In this document: positions 8,605 through 18,148 of the stretch, one piece after another
Layout of the letters: the number at the start of each line of letters is the position of its first letter
Position numbering within the stretch: position 1 is the stretch's first letter
DNA from: JBBRHQ01 sp963738305
GTDB taxonomy: Bacteria; Actinomycetota; Thermoleophilia; Solirubrobacterales; 70-9
Length of the DNA stretch: 64,000 nt
Assembly: GCA_963738305.1 (NCBI GenBank)
Contig: CAVTVU010000001.1
Span: 682,001 to 746,000 of the forward strand
Direction: 5' to 3'
Made by a program: the position numbers and the translations under genes
The notes under the pieces: generated by a model
What the model was told of the DNA's origin: nothing
Databases searched by the model: none
The model's input: the letters and a program-made list of their open reading frames with translations, nothing else

Positions 8605-9666
8605 GGGTCGACGATGTACCACCCGTTCATCCCCATGTGCAGATGGGTGAAGACGTGGCAGTGGTAGAACCAGCGCCCGGGGTTGTCCTCGGTGAAGGAG
8701 AGCGAGTAGGAGTCGGCGGGGCCGAGCGTCTGGTTGTCGATCACGCGGCCGTCGGCGTCCGTCCAGCGATGTCCGTGCAGGTGGAAGGTGTGGAAGAAGT
8801 CATCGAGGGCGAAGACGTGGAAGACGACGTCGTCGCCGACCTTGGCGTGCAGGTTGGGAGTGTTGCCTGCGTAGGAGCGCCCGTTGATGCAGGAGAACGG
8901 CCTTGTCGATGTGGGTCGCGACCGGCTGGAAGGAGTGGAAGACGGTGACGAACTCGCGGTCGGGCAGCGGGTCGCCGGGCTTGCGGACGATGATCGTCCC
9001 GAACAGTCCCTTGAACACGGGCAGCGGGTCCATCGGGCCGTGGTCGTGGTAGAGCCAGGCGCCGGCTGTGCCCGGGCGGGCCTCCCAGACGTAGCGGAAG
9101 GTCCGGTTCTTCTGCACGAATCCCCCCGGGTCGGTGAACTTGCCCTTGTAGGCGCCGTCCATGTCCTCCGAGTAGAAGACGCCGTGCGGGTGGACGGTGA
9201 CCGGGGTCGAGAGCTTGTTCTGGAAGTGGACGACGATCTGGTCGCCCTCCTCCGCCTCGATCAGCGGGCCGGGGATCGTCGCCGGGCCCATCGGGCTGGC
9301 GAAGTTGGGCGTGTACTGGCGGTAGGCGTAGGCCGTGAACCTGGTCTTTCCCCTGACCCGCTGGTCCATCATCGCGTCGCGCCCGGAGGGGACGATGTTC
9401 CAGTTCACCTGCTCGGCGCGAATCCAGTACTCGCGAACGTTGGTCGCAGCAGTGGTCTCAGCGGCGAGCACCGTCCTGCCCTCCGCCCGCGCGCGCCCCG
9501 CCTTGGCGTCGGCCGCAGCCACGCGGGGCGGAACCTTGAGCCCGGAAGCGAGCTTCTCCGTGTCGGCCCCCTTGTCGAGGAAGACCTTGTGCCCCGCCAG
9601 CGTGCAGAGGAACAGCCCTCCCGTGCCGGCGAGGAACTCGCGACGATCGACCGGCCCGGGGCTCAT
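8601..9666 (-). CDS. Two-domain multicopper oxidase with Tat signal (one frameshift)
   Basis: Secreted copper oxidase of about 355 aa. A twin-arginine signal, DRREFLAGTGGLFLCTLAG, occupies residues 7-25. Domain 1 holds the HPH (159-161) and HDH (207-209) trinuclear copper ligands. Domain 2, read after a one-base shift near 8890, holds HTFHLHGHRW and HCHVFTHLHMGM, which supply the remaining type 2/3 ligands plus the type 1 Cys, His and Met. All four motifs are intact, so the enzyme should be active. Size and layout fit small laccases and two-domain oxidases. Substrate candidates are phenols, Cu(I), Mn(II) or nitrite; nothing in the sequence decides. It lies between two cupredoxin genes in the same operon, which may feed it electrons. 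Confidence 0.88.
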
Positions 9667-9673
9667 CCGAGAC

Positions 9674-10078
9674 TCAGCGCTTGACCGTGACCGTCATCCG
9701 CATCACGGTGGCGTGCAGGGAGCAGATGAACTTGTAGGTCCCCGGCTTCTTCAGCTTGCGCTGGAAGTGGATCCCCACCGCCCCGGTCGGGGAACGGAAG
9801 ACGGACTTCTTCACTCCGCGCGGGCCCTTCTTCAGCCGGACGTTGTGAGTGTCGTAGTTGGAGTAGCTCCAGGCCCAGCGGATCGAGGCACTCTTGTGGA
9901 CGGTCAGCGTCGTCGGCGAGTAGTAATCGTCCGCGACCTTGACGATCTTCGGCTTCGCCGGCTTGTGATGACGCGGCTTCGCCGCGCCCGTCGCCGGGAT
10001 GCCGACCGCCACCGCGGCCGCCATCACAGCGGCCGCGGCGATCGTCGCCTTCTTTCGGATTCGGCGTCCCCCTAGCAC
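9674..10078 (-). CDS. Secreted cupredoxin (type 1 blue copper protein)
   Basis: About 134 aa from GTG 10078, which overlaps the stop codon of the beta-helix gene upstream. A basic start followed by ATIAAAAVMAAAVAVGIPATGAAA-like residues (the hydrophobic run is residues 11-28) is a signal peptide. The mature domain reads VKVADDYYSPTTLTVHKSA and SIRWAWSYSNYDTHNVRL. It ends GTYKFICSLHATVMRMTV, giving the complete His, Cys, His, Met type 1 set. It is 7 bp from the multicopper oxidase start. Likely role: exported electron carrier for that oxidase. The partner is inferred from operon position. Confidence 0.88.
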   Translation of the reverse strand: MLGGRRIRKKATIAAAAVMAAAVAVGIPATGAAKPRHHKPAKPKIVKVADDYYSPTTLTVHKSASIRWAWSYSNYDTHNVRLKKGPRGVKKSVFRSPTGAVGIHFQRKLKKPGTYKFICSLHATVMRMTVTVKR

Positions 10079-11484
10079 GTCGCGCCCGGGGTGACCATCT
10101 TCGGCTTGTAGCTCTTGAACGCCGGGTGGGAATGCTCGGTCCAGTCGCACTCCATCTGCTGCGGTCCGTCGCCGGGGACGTTCTTGTACGAGGTGACGTA
10201 GTTCAGCAGGTCATCGAACTGCTGCTCGCTGTCCCCGAAACTGTTTCCGCTGCCCGACGCCGGAGGGGCCGGAGCGGGACAGGTGGGATACAGGTAGGCG
10301 AGCGAGTGCGATGCCGACGGATCGAACGTTGCGGAGCCGTTGCCATCGAAGCAGTTGCCGGAGCCGGAGCCGTCGACGAAGAAGTCGGCTCCATCGACCG
10401 CGGTGCCGTTCTTGTCAGTTCCTCCGCGGCCCATCTTGTTGTTGAGGAACCTGTTGTTCTTGCTCTCGGCGTCGTAGCCCTTGTTTCCGAGCGGATCGGA
10501 GAACGCTGCTCCACCCCACTTGTAGTTGCCGAAGATGTTGTTGTTGCGCACCTTCCAGCCGTCTACGCCGAACAGAAGCACTCCGATGCCGATCGGATAG
10601 TCCAACTCCTGGCAATCGGCGCCGCTAGGGCAGTCCCCGAGGGTTCCGAGACCACCGGAAACCGTCTTCACCTTCGATGCCGGCAGGTAGTAGTTGTAGT
10701 TGTTCCAGAAGATGTTGTTGTGCTGGATGATCCCGTTCTGAGCCGGCTCGTACTTCTCGGAATCGAGCGTATTCGGGACGACGCCGACCCCGTTGTTGTA
10801 GAAGTCGGATTCGTGGATGTTCACGTACCTCGAGTTGGTGCCTGAGTAACCGAGGACGTTCTCGTAGCCCTTGAGGTGGTCGAGCGAGGTCCACTTGGGA
10901 TTCTTCTGAGGAGGGGTCTCGCCGATGTAGTAGGCCGAGTCGCCCTGGCCGTAGCCGACGCTATGCGTCATGCGACCGCCGGTGCAGCTCTTCGCGAAGA
11001 GGCCGTAGGAGCGGTTGAACGCGGCCACCAGACCCTTCATCAGATAGCCGTGGCAGGCGTGTACGAAGACGCCGTTGCCGAGGAAGCGCTTGGCGGTCAG
11101 GTTCTTGACCACCAGGTTGTCGACGCCCTCGCCGTAGATCCCGTTCTGGGCCTTGGCGATCGGCGCGTTCTTGCCGTCGAGGACAACCGCAGAGGGCTTG
11201 CGGCCGGTGCCGATGATCCGCAGGCCGTCGTAACGCTTGCCGTCGATCTCGACCCCGCCGACGTAGTGGCCGGGCTTGACCTTGATGGTGTCACGCTTGT
11301 GGGCCTTGTCCACCGCGGCCTGGAGCGAGCGGTAGTGGCAGCCGTGCTTGCACACGATGAAGGTCTTGTGCTTGGCCTTGTGCCTGGGCTTGGCCGAAGC
11401 GGTGCCCGTCGCGAATGCCGGCACGAGCAGAGCCGCGCCGAGCGCGACAGCGACTAGATACCGGGTCCGAAAGCTGGTTGCCAC
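10072..11484 (-). CDS. Secreted right-handed parallel beta-helix protein
   Basis: 470 aa, frameshift-free. Signal peptide: TRYLVAVALGAALLVPAFATGTASA. Then CKHGCHYRSLQAAVDKAHKRD marks the start of a pectate-lyase/NosD-like beta-helix: an opening line on time or sequence of repeats, many Asn-rich turns (NNIFWNNYNYYL, VRNNNIFGNYKWGG, NNRFLNNKMG) and paired cysteines suited to an oxidising exterior. The fold occurs in polysaccharide lyases and in NosD, a periplasmic factor for copper-enzyme maturation. I see no lyase active site. Downstream genes encode a cupredoxin and a copper oxidase, so a NosD-like accessory or scaffold role is attractive but is inference. A partial second copy lies upstream at 11599-11781. 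Confidence 0.85.
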   Translation of the reverse strand: MATSFRTRYLVAVALGAALLVPAFATGTASAKPRHKAKHKTFIVCKHGCHYRSLQAAVDKAHKRDTIKVKPGHYVGGVEIDGKRYDGLRIIGTGRKPSAVVLDGKNAPIAKAQNGIYGEGVDNLVVKNLTAKRFLGNGVFVHACHGYLMKGLVAAFNRSYGLFAKSCTGGRMTHSVGYGQGDSAYYIGETPPQKNPKWTSLDHLKGYENVLGYSGTNSRYVNIHESDFYNNGVGVVPNTLDSEKYEPAQNGIIQHNNIFWNNYNYYLPASKVKTVSGGLGTLGDCPSGADCQELDYPIGIGVLLFGVDGWKVRNNNIFGNYKWGGAAFSDPLGNKGYDAESKNNRFLNNKMGRGGTDKNGTAVDGADFFVDGSGSGNCFDGNGSATFDPSASHSLAYLYPTCPAPAPPASGSGNSFGDSEQQFDDLLNYVTSYKNVPGDGPQQMECDWTEHSHPAFKSYKPKMVTPGATC

Positions 11485-11533
11485 TGATCCTCCTCGGTTG
11501 GCGCCACGGCGGATCCGTGGCCGGTTCTCGGGT

Positions 11534-11564
11534 GAGAAACCCCCGAAATCGACAAAAGTTTCTC
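11534..11564. promoter_or_regulatory. Inverted repeat GAGAAAC-N17-GTTTCTC upstream of the beta-helix gene
   Basis: Seven-base perfect arms separated by 17 bases, 50 bp before the beta-helix start. The interior contains GAAATCGA and AGTTTC, words also found in the tail of the dispersed palindromic element. It may be an operator for the copper-protein operon or a diverged relative of that element. Confidence 0.35.
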
Positions 11565-11598
11565 TGCCGCTGATTGGGGTCCCTGACCTGGTCCGAGT

Positions 11599-11781
11599 CT
11601 AACGCAGCCGTGCCTGCTGATCGGCGAAGATCGACCGCGTTCGAGTCCGTCCCGTTGCGGCCCATCGTGTTGGCGATCACTCGGTTGTTTCGGCTGATTG
11701 CATCGTCGGCTTGTTTCCGATCGGATCGGAGAAGGCGCCCACGCCCCGGATCTCGGCGAGACGCTGCCCAACGTTGCGGCG
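11599..11781 (-). pseudogene. Remnant of a second parallel beta-helix gene
   Basis: Leftward translation with two one-base shifts gives RGVGAFSDPIGNK, ADDAISRNNRVIANTMGRNGTDSNAVD and FADQQARLR then a stop. This aligns with residues near 330-375 of the neighbouring beta-helix protein (GGAAFSDPLGNKGYDAESKNNRFLNNKMG, then GGTDKNGTAVDGADFF). There is no start, no signal peptide and no room for the rest, so it is a C-terminal fragment left by duplication and deletion. The frameshifts may be base-calling errors, but the truncation is real within this assembly. Confidence 0.65.
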
Positions 11782-11782
11782 G

Positions 11783-12502
11783 TTACCTGAGGGTCCGGCG
11801 GCCAGCGTCGGGCAGGCCGAAGGGGACCGATCCGGTGGCGGAGACGGCCGCCACGTGGACGCCCCTCAGCGCCTTGCGGCCCTTGGCGGTGAGCGCGACC
11901 TTGACCGTGCGCGACTTTCCGGCGGCAAGCGTCAATCCGCTCGACCTGCCGATCAGCTTGGCGCCCTTGCGGGCCTGGATCGAGATTCCGGCGCTCTTGG
12001 TCACAGCCTTGACCTTGACCTTGAGCTTGCCCGATCGGCGCACCTTGTTGAGGGTCTGGGCCGGGATCGAGACGTCGATCTTCGGCCGCGCGACCGGCGT
12101 GCCCTTGCCGGAGATGACGAAGGTCCCCTTCATCGAGTCCGGGTGGATGTGGCAGACGAACTTGTAGCTGCCAGCAGGGAGATATTGCATGCCTTCGATT
12201 GGGGCGGTCTTACCGGCGCCGATGGTCTTCGAGCGGAAGAGCGGCTTGCCGCCCAGCTTGTCCTTGGCGGTGACGTCGTGGGATGAGGGGCTTTCCGGCG
12301 TTGAGAGGTTTACGAGGTTGGCTTTCTCGCCCTGATCGGAGAGGTAGGTGGACTTCGAAAAGTTGCAGCAATCAGCAGTGGCTTCCACGTTCTCCGCCGC
12401 CAGGGCGATCGCCGCCCAGGCGCCCAACGCACCCAGCGCCACCACCACGACGGCCAGCAACAGCCGCCCTCGCTTTCCATTCAGCCCTGCCATCTCGCCC
12501 AA
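11783..12502 (-). CDS. Secreted cupredoxin-domain protein with C-terminal beta-rich extension
   Basis: About 239 aa. The signal or anchor helix is LLLAVVVVALGALGAWAAIALA. The cupredoxin part carries HDVTAKDKLGGKPLFRS and GSYKFVCHIHPDSMKGTFVI, so His, Cys, His and Met ligands are all present (C-x2-H-x3-M). The last 90 residues (KIDVSIPAQTLNKVRRSGK, VAVTKSAG-like strands, SRTVKVALTAKGRKALRG) form an Ig-like extension seen in many secreted proteins of this group. It ends 20 bp before the beta-helix remnant and lies 41 bp after sod. It is the first copper protein of the leftward cluster. Start could be ATG 12502 or 12493. Confidence 0.82.
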   Translation of the reverse strand: MGEMAGLNGKRGRLLLAVVVVALGALGAWAAIALAAENVEATADCCNFSKSTYLSDQGEKANLVNLSTPESPSSHDVTAKDKLGGKPLFRSKTIGAGKTAPIEGMQYLPAGSYKFVCHIHPDSMKGTFVISGKGTPVARPKIDVSIPAQTLNKVRRSGKLKVKVKAVTKSAGISIQARKGAKLIGRSSGLTLAAGKSRTVKVALTAKGRKALRGVHVAAVSATGSVPFGLPDAGRRTLR

Positions 12503-12542
12503 TGTAACTCGGTCCCGTCCTCTTTGTTGCGGCGGCCCGGGC

Positions 12543-13151
<609 letters not shown>

Positions 13152-13312
13152 GCTGGGGTGTCTCCTCCGTTTTCGAGAGTTCTGGTTGCAGCCTAGATGA
13201 TTGATTCATGGCCACGTGTCCCCGAGGGCGCGGGTGGCCAAGCGTGTCTGGATCATCGTCGCCACTACCCGGATCGGCCGGCCGCACACGCGGCCGCGGC
13301 TCGGCGGGATGC

Positions 13313-14231
13313 TCAGAGGGTCTCGGGGGAGAACGTGTCGCAGTCGCCCGGATCGCCGCTCCGAAACCCATTCAGGAACCAGCGGCGGCGCTGCTCGGAG
13401 GTGCCGTGGGTGAAGGAGTCCGGGTTGACTCCGCCCCCGGCCTGGCGCTGGAGGCGGTCGTCACCGACCGCGGCCGCGGCGGTCTGGGCCTCGGCCAGAT
13501 CGCCGTGCTGCAGGTCCCCTGCTGAACACCGTGCTGGCCCAGACCCCGGCGAAACAGTCCGCCTGCAGCTCGAGTCGCACCGAGAGCTCGTTTGCGTCGC
13601 CGGGATGGGAGCGCCGCTGGGCGTCAACCTCCTGGCTCGTCCCCAGCTCCTTCTGGACGTGGTGGCCCATCTCGTGGGCGATCACATAGGCCCAGGCGAA
13701 GTCCCCCGGAGCACCGAGCTGGCGTCTCATGTCCTCATAGAAGCTCAGGTCGAGGTAGACCCGGCCGTCGGCAGGGCAGTAGAAGGGGCCGACCGCCGAG
13801 GTCGCGTCACCGCAGCCGCCGGTGTTCACGGCGCCCGAGTAGAGCACCAGCTTGGCGTTCCGTAGGGCTGCCCGTCCTCGGCGAAGATCCGGGCCCAGGT
13901 CTGCTGGGTGTTCTCGAAGACGTAGACGGAGAAGTTCCTCAGGCCGCGCTGAGGGTCCTCGGAGGGAGGGATCGGTTGCGGGTGACCGGCTCCCGGGGCT
14001 TGCATCTGGGGGAACACCTGGTTGATGTCGAAGCCGCTGTTCGTGCCGCCTCCGCCGAAGACCTGGATCGCGAGGAACACCAGGACGATGATCAGCCCGA
14101 GCCGCTCCGCCCGGACCCGCCGGGATCCCGACCCGCCCGCCGCCGAGCCCTCCGAATCCGCCGCTTCCCGCCCCGCGGCCCGCCCCGCGGACGTCGATCA
14201 CGTCGCGGCTCTTGGTCGGCCTCCACTTCAT
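13313..14231 (-). CDS. Neutral zinc metallopeptidase, YpfJ/KPN_02809 family (frameshifts)
   Basis: About 300 aa after joining frames. MKWRPTKSRDVIDVRG is the family N-terminus, followed by a Gly-rich linker and the helix LGLIIVLVFLAIQVFGGGG. The catalytic part reads VYLDLSFYEDMRRQLGA, then AYVIAHEMGHHVQKELG with the HExxH zinc site. LELQADCFAGVW gives the third ligand region, and the C-terminus reads PDSFTHGTSEQRRRWFLNGF. Shifts lie near 14100, 13860 and 13525. The family is membrane anchored and extracytoplasmic; its substrates are unknown. It is convergent with nothing close and divergent from the TolB-like gene. Confidence 0.85.
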
Positions 14232-14372
14232 CCCCCTGAACGCTAGTTGAGTGGAGCGCTGATCCCGCCCGGGCTCGAACACGTCCGCGCTGCGATGGCC
14301 GGGGTTGCCGGTGCCGGCCCGCCCGGTTAGGGTCGCTGGACCTGGCAAGAGGTGGGGCCGAAAGGAGACGGC

Positions 14373-15428
14373 ATGGGAGCGGGAACGGGGACTCGCGGTT
14401 ATGGGGCGCGGCGGCTGATCATCAGCTTCATTGCACTCGCCGCGCTAGCGGCTCCGGCCGCGAGCGGCGCCTCGACCATCGTCTGGTCGCGATATGACAG
14501 GAACTTCACTCGCCAGCAGATCGTCGCCGCCCGGCCCGACGGCAGCCGGCTGCACGCGATCAGCCACCCGCCGAAGGGCGGCTCCGACATCGACGCGCAG
14601 ATCTCCCCCAACGGGCACCGCGTCGTCTACGAGCGGGACTTCTTCGACGAGAGCATTCCGCCGGAGATCCACCTGGCCGACATCAGGGGCAAGCACGGGC
14701 GGCTCCTCGACCTGGGCTGCGTCGACCCCTGCGCGCTCGACTCCGGGCCGACCTGGCTCAGAGGGGGCGGGCGAATCGCCTACACCCCGGTGATCGGCCC
14801 CTTCGATCCGGACAACGGGAACGCCACCGCCGCCTTCCTGCAGACGTCCCGGCTCGACGGCTCCGGGCAAAAGCGGCTCTCGCCGCCGGGTATCGGTGAC
14901 AGGTTCGGCGACTTCTATGCGGACTACTCACGCGACGGGAGCTACGTGGTCTTCCTCCGCGGGCGAACTTCGCCGGACTCGGTCGCCGTCTTCCGCATGG
15001 ATGCCGACGGCAGCAATGCGCGGCGGCTTACCCCCTGGCGCCTCGGGGGCGACATCCCCGACATCTCACTTGCGAAGAGCGGGCCGACCAAGGACCTCGT
15101 CGTCTTCGAGACCTACGGCCACAACGCGCCCAAGGGCAAGACCCAGAACATCGCGACCGTCCCGGCCACTTGTCCCACCCCGGCCAAGTGCCGCAGCCGG
15201 ATCCGCTACCTGACCCACCACCGCGGGGGGCGGGTGGCGAACTTCAACCCGTCATGGTCCCCAAACGGCCGCCGGATCGCCTACACGCGGTTCGTCGAGG
15301 GCGACAAGCACCACCCATTCGTCGGTGACATCTGGACGATGGACCCGAACGGCCGCCACAAGCGGGCAGTCTCGACCTCGCCGCTGTTCGAGTACCGGCC
15401 TGATTGGGGGCGCAGACCGGCCGGTTAG
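14373..15428 (+). CDS. Secreted TolB-like beta-propeller (PD40 repeat) protein
   Basis: 351 aa from ATG 14373, preceded by AAAGGAGA at good spacing, which decides this start over GTG 14352. The signal peptide is LIISFIALAALAAPAASGAS. Repeats of the PD40/WD40-like type follow: DAQISPNGHRVVYERD, SPNGRRIAYTRF, DYSRDGSYVVFLRG, each preceded by a strand such as IVAARPDGSRLHAIS. TolB-type propellers usually bind partner proteins outside the membrane. No Tol system is nearby. The gene ends 10 bp before fabI, which runs the other way. Confidence 0.8.
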   Translation: MGAGTGTRGYGARRLIISFIALAALAAPAASGASTIVWSRYDRNFTRQQIVAARPDGSRLHAISHPPKGGSDIDAQISPNGHRVVYERDFFDESIPPEIHLADIRGKHGRLLDLGCVDPCALDSGPTWLRGGGRIAYTPVIGPFDPDNGNATAAFLQTSRLDGSGQKRLSPPGIGDRFGDFYADYSRDGSYVVFLRGRTSPDSVAVFRMDADGSNARRLTPWRLGGDIPDISLAKSGPTKDLVVFETYGHNAPKGKTQNIATVPATCPTPAKCRSRIRYLTHHRGGRVANFNPSWSPNGRRIAYTRFVEGDKHHPFVGDIWTMDPNGRHKRAVSTSPLFEYRPDWGRRPAG

Positions 15429-15438
15429 CGACGGATTC

Positions 15439-16230
15439 TCAGGGCGCGACCGCGCCGACCGCGTGAAAGCCTCCGTCGACGTGGACGATCTCGCCGCTGA
15501 TCCCGCGTGAGAGCGGCGAGAGCAGGAAGATCGCCGCGTCGGCCACCGGACCTGGATCGGCCGGGTCCCAGCCCAGCGGCGCCGCCTCCCCCCAGCCCCC
15601 GCTCAGCTCGGAGAATCCCTCAATCCCGCTTGCCGCGGCGGTCGCCAGAGGGCCAGCGGAGACCAGGTTGACCCGGACGCCGCGGGGGCCCAGCTCGCGC
15701 GCCAGGTAGCGCGAGACCGACTCCAGCGCCGCCTTCGAGACCCCCATCCAGTCATATGCCGGCCAAGCCACCGAGGCGTCGAAGTCAAGCCCCACGATGC
15801 TGCCTCCCGCGCCTGGCGCGGCCGCGCTCTCCAGCAACGGGCCCAGCGCTGCGCCCAGCGCCTTCAGCGAGTAGGCGCTGGTCTCGAAGGCCTGCGTGGC
15901 ACTCGCCCGCGGGGCGCTGAGGAAGTTTCCGCCGATCGCATCGGGCGGGGCGTGGGCGACCGCGTGAACGGCGCCGTCGAGACTGCCCCAGCGCTCACCC
16001 AACTCGCTCGCGATGGCGTCGAAGTCCTCGTCGCGGTTGACGTCCAGCTCCAGCACTTCGGGCGGGCCGGGCAATGCCCCGGCGGCGCGCTCGGTGATCC
16101 GCCGCACCCTCCCGAAGCTGGTCAGAACGACCTCGGCGCCCTCCTCGAGGGCCCGCTCGGCGATCGCGTAGGCGATGCTGCGGCGGTTGATCACCCCGGT
16201 GACGAGGATCCGCCGGCCCTCGAGGATCAG
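15439..16230 (-). CDS. fabI: Enoyl-[acyl-carrier-protein] reductase
   Basis: NADH-dependent reductase for the last step of each FAS-II cycle. The N-terminus reads LEGRRILVTGVINRRSIAYAIAERALEEGAEVV, residues 3-36, which is the FabI-specific cofactor signature. HAVAHAPPDAIGGNFL follows, and the catalytic pair is in YDWMGVSKAALE (Tyr-x6-Lys). The C-terminus reads ISGEIVHVDGGFHAVG. In frame, the only start beside the upstream stop is CTG at 16230, overlapping as CTGA; GTG 16194 would delete the nucleotide-binding loop. It is the last gene of the fab operon. Non-standard CTG initiation or an undetected indel are both possible. Confidence 0.85.
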   Translation of the reverse strand: MILEGRRILVTGVINRRSIAYAIAERALEEGAEVVLTSFGRVRRITERAAGALPGPPEVLELDVNRDEDFDAIASELGERWGSLDGAVHAVAHAPPDAIGGNFLSAPRASATQAFETSAYSLKALGAALGPLLESAAAPGAGGSIVGLDFDASVAWPAYDWMGVSKAALESVSRYLARELGPRGVRVNLVSAGPLATAAASGIEGFSELSGGWGEAAPLGWDPADPGPVADAAIFLLSPLSRGISGEIVHVDGGFHAVGAVAP

Positions 16231-16725
16231 AGGTAGACCTCCTCGGCGCTGACATCCGCGCTCTCTGCGCCGAGGTCACCGCGCCTCCACAGCACCGTCA
16301 CCCGGGCGCGGACGGCCAGCTCGCCGGCCTGGTTGACGATGCGCCAGGAGAACGTGGCGAGCCCGACCTCGTCGGATAGTGGCTTCGTTTCCTCGAGGCG
16401 CCCCTCGACCCTGATCGTGTCCCCGATCCGCACCGGCCGCTTGAAGGCGACGCCTTCGATCCCGCGCAGGGCGATCACCCGATCAGGGTCGATCGGAACC
16501 AGGCCGACCGCGTAGGAGAGGACCAGCATCCCGTGCGCGACCCGGGAACCGAAACGGCTCCCGGCCGCCCACTCGGCGTCGGCGTGCTGCGGATGCCAGT
16601 CGCCGGTCAGAGCCGCGAAGGACACGAGGTCCGACTCGGTGACCGTGCGGGCCGGGGTCACGAAGGAGGCCCCTGTTTCGCAGCGCGTCGAAGTCCTCGG
16701 AGAAGAGGGACGCCGCCGCGCTCAT
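16227..16725 (-). CDS. MaoC-like hot-dog dehydratase, probable 3-hydroxyacyl-ACP dehydratase (one frameshift)
   Basis: About 165 aa. MSAAASLFSEDFDALR continues, after a one-base shift near 16680, as SFVTPARTVTESDLVSFAALTGD. The hydratase motif DWHPQHADAEWA then RVAHGMLVLS supplies the catalytic Asp and His of the MaoC fold. VAFKRPVRIGDTIRVEGRL completes the hot dog. No FabZ or FabA lies in the operon, so this gene probably fills that step, as HadAB/HadBC do in mycobacteria. ATG 16725 overlaps the carboxyltransferase stop (ATGA) and its stop overlaps fabI. Acyl-CoA rather than acyl-ACP specificity cannot be excluded. Confidence 0.78.
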
Positions 16726-18148
16726 CTGCCGGCGTCGCGCCAGCCCAGGGCGCCCGCGAGGCGGGCCCGGGTCCGTGACGGTTCGATCACCTCGTCCACA
16801 TAGCCGCTCGCGGCGGCCGCATCGGCGCTCAGGTGCTCCTCCTCATAGGCGGACGCGAGCAGCTCGCGCGCGCTCGGCCCCTCGCTCTCGAACCGGCGGC
16901 GGTGGACGATGTCCACCGCCTGCCCGGCCGCCATGATCCCGATCTCGGCACCGGGCCAGGCAAAGACCGCGTCGGCGCCGAGGTCGCGCGAGTTCATGGT
17001 GATCACCGCGCCGCCGTAAGCCTTGCGCAGGACCACCGTCAGCTTCGGAACCGTGGCGCCGCCGCAAAGGCGCGCAGCAGGGTGGCGCCCTGGCGGATCA
17101 CCCCCTCGGCCTCCTGGCGGCGGCCCGGCATGAAGCCCGGGGTGTCGACGAGGACGACGAGGGGAAGGCCGAAACGCTCGCAACGCTCGATGAAGCTCGC
17201 GGCCTTCTCCGCCGCGGCGGCATCGATCACCCCGGCGATCCGCCGCGGCTGGTTGGCGATCAGGCCCAGCGGTCGCCCCTCGATCCGGCAGATCGAGGTG
17301 ACCATGTTCGGGGCCCAGCGCGGCGAGACCTCCAGCAGGCGCCCGTCGTCCACGATCGCGGCGGCGACATCCCGTACGTCGTAGACCTTGCGCCGCGCCG
17401 CCGGGACCGGAGCTGACGGATCCCCGGCGGGAGGGCTGCCGGGGACACGCGGCAGCGGCTCGCCGATCCGCGAGGGCAGCAGCCCGAGCAGCTCGCGAAC
17501 CAGCGCGGCGGCCTCGTTCTCGCCATCGACCGAGAACTGGGCGACACCGTTTCGGCCCTGCACCCGGGGTCCGCCCAGCTCCTGCATTCCCACCTCCTCG
17601 CCCAGCGCCGCCCTGACCACGCCGGGACCGGTGAGGAACATCCTCCCCTCCGAGGTCATCACCACGAAGTCGGTCAACGCCGGCGAGTACGCACCGCCGC
17701 CGGCGGAGACCCCGCCGACGACGGAGACCTGCGGGACCAGCCGCGAGAGCTGGACGCTGCGGCGGAAGATCCGCCCGTAGCCGGCCAGAGCGGCGTGGCC
17801 CTCCTGGAGCCTGGCGCCACCGGACTCGACGAAGCCAACCACGGGCGCGCCGGCGCGCTCGGCCAGCTCCATCACCCGCACGATCGAGTCCGCGTGCGCC
17901 TCCCCGAGGCTGCCCCCGAGGAAGTCGGGATCCTCGGCGTAGCAGAAGACAGGCCGTCCCTCGACCCGCGCGGCGCCGGCGAGGACGCCGTCGTCGGGCC
18001 GGGCCCGCTCGGCGACCCGGGTCGAGACGACGCCGGTGCGGATCAGCTCCAGCGAACCCGGGTCGGCGAGCAGCTCGAGGCGGCGCAGGGGGCCGGCGCG
18101 CCGAACTCGGTCGCGGGCCGCGGGGCTCCTTGAGGTGGCGACGCTCAT
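16722..18148 (-). CDS. Acyl-CoA carboxylase carboxyltransferase (beta) subunit, PccB/AccD type (one frameshift)
   Basis: About 475 aa, both crotonase-fold halves in one chain as in actinobacterial AccD and PccB. The N-half has GRPVFCYAEDPDFLGGSLGE, then GAPVVGFVESGGARLQEG and QVSVVGGVSAGGGAYSPAL. The C-half has LGLIANQPRRIAGVID, then LPLVVLVDTPGFMPG and, after a shift near 17055, VVLRKAYGGAVITMNSRDL. The enzyme transfers CO2 from biotin to acetyl-CoA (or propionyl-CoA), making malonyl-CoA for FabD. Biotin carboxylase and BCCP subunits are not in the window. The DxD/E pocket residue that sets acetyl versus propionyl choice cannot be assigned by eye. Confidence 0.85.

Noticed and set aside
13152..13312. 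An RNA gene in the gap between sod and the metallopeptidase gene
   Set aside because: GC-rich inverted words occur (CGGCCGGCCG, GCGGCCGCGG), but no tRNA, SRP or tmRNA signature could be folded.
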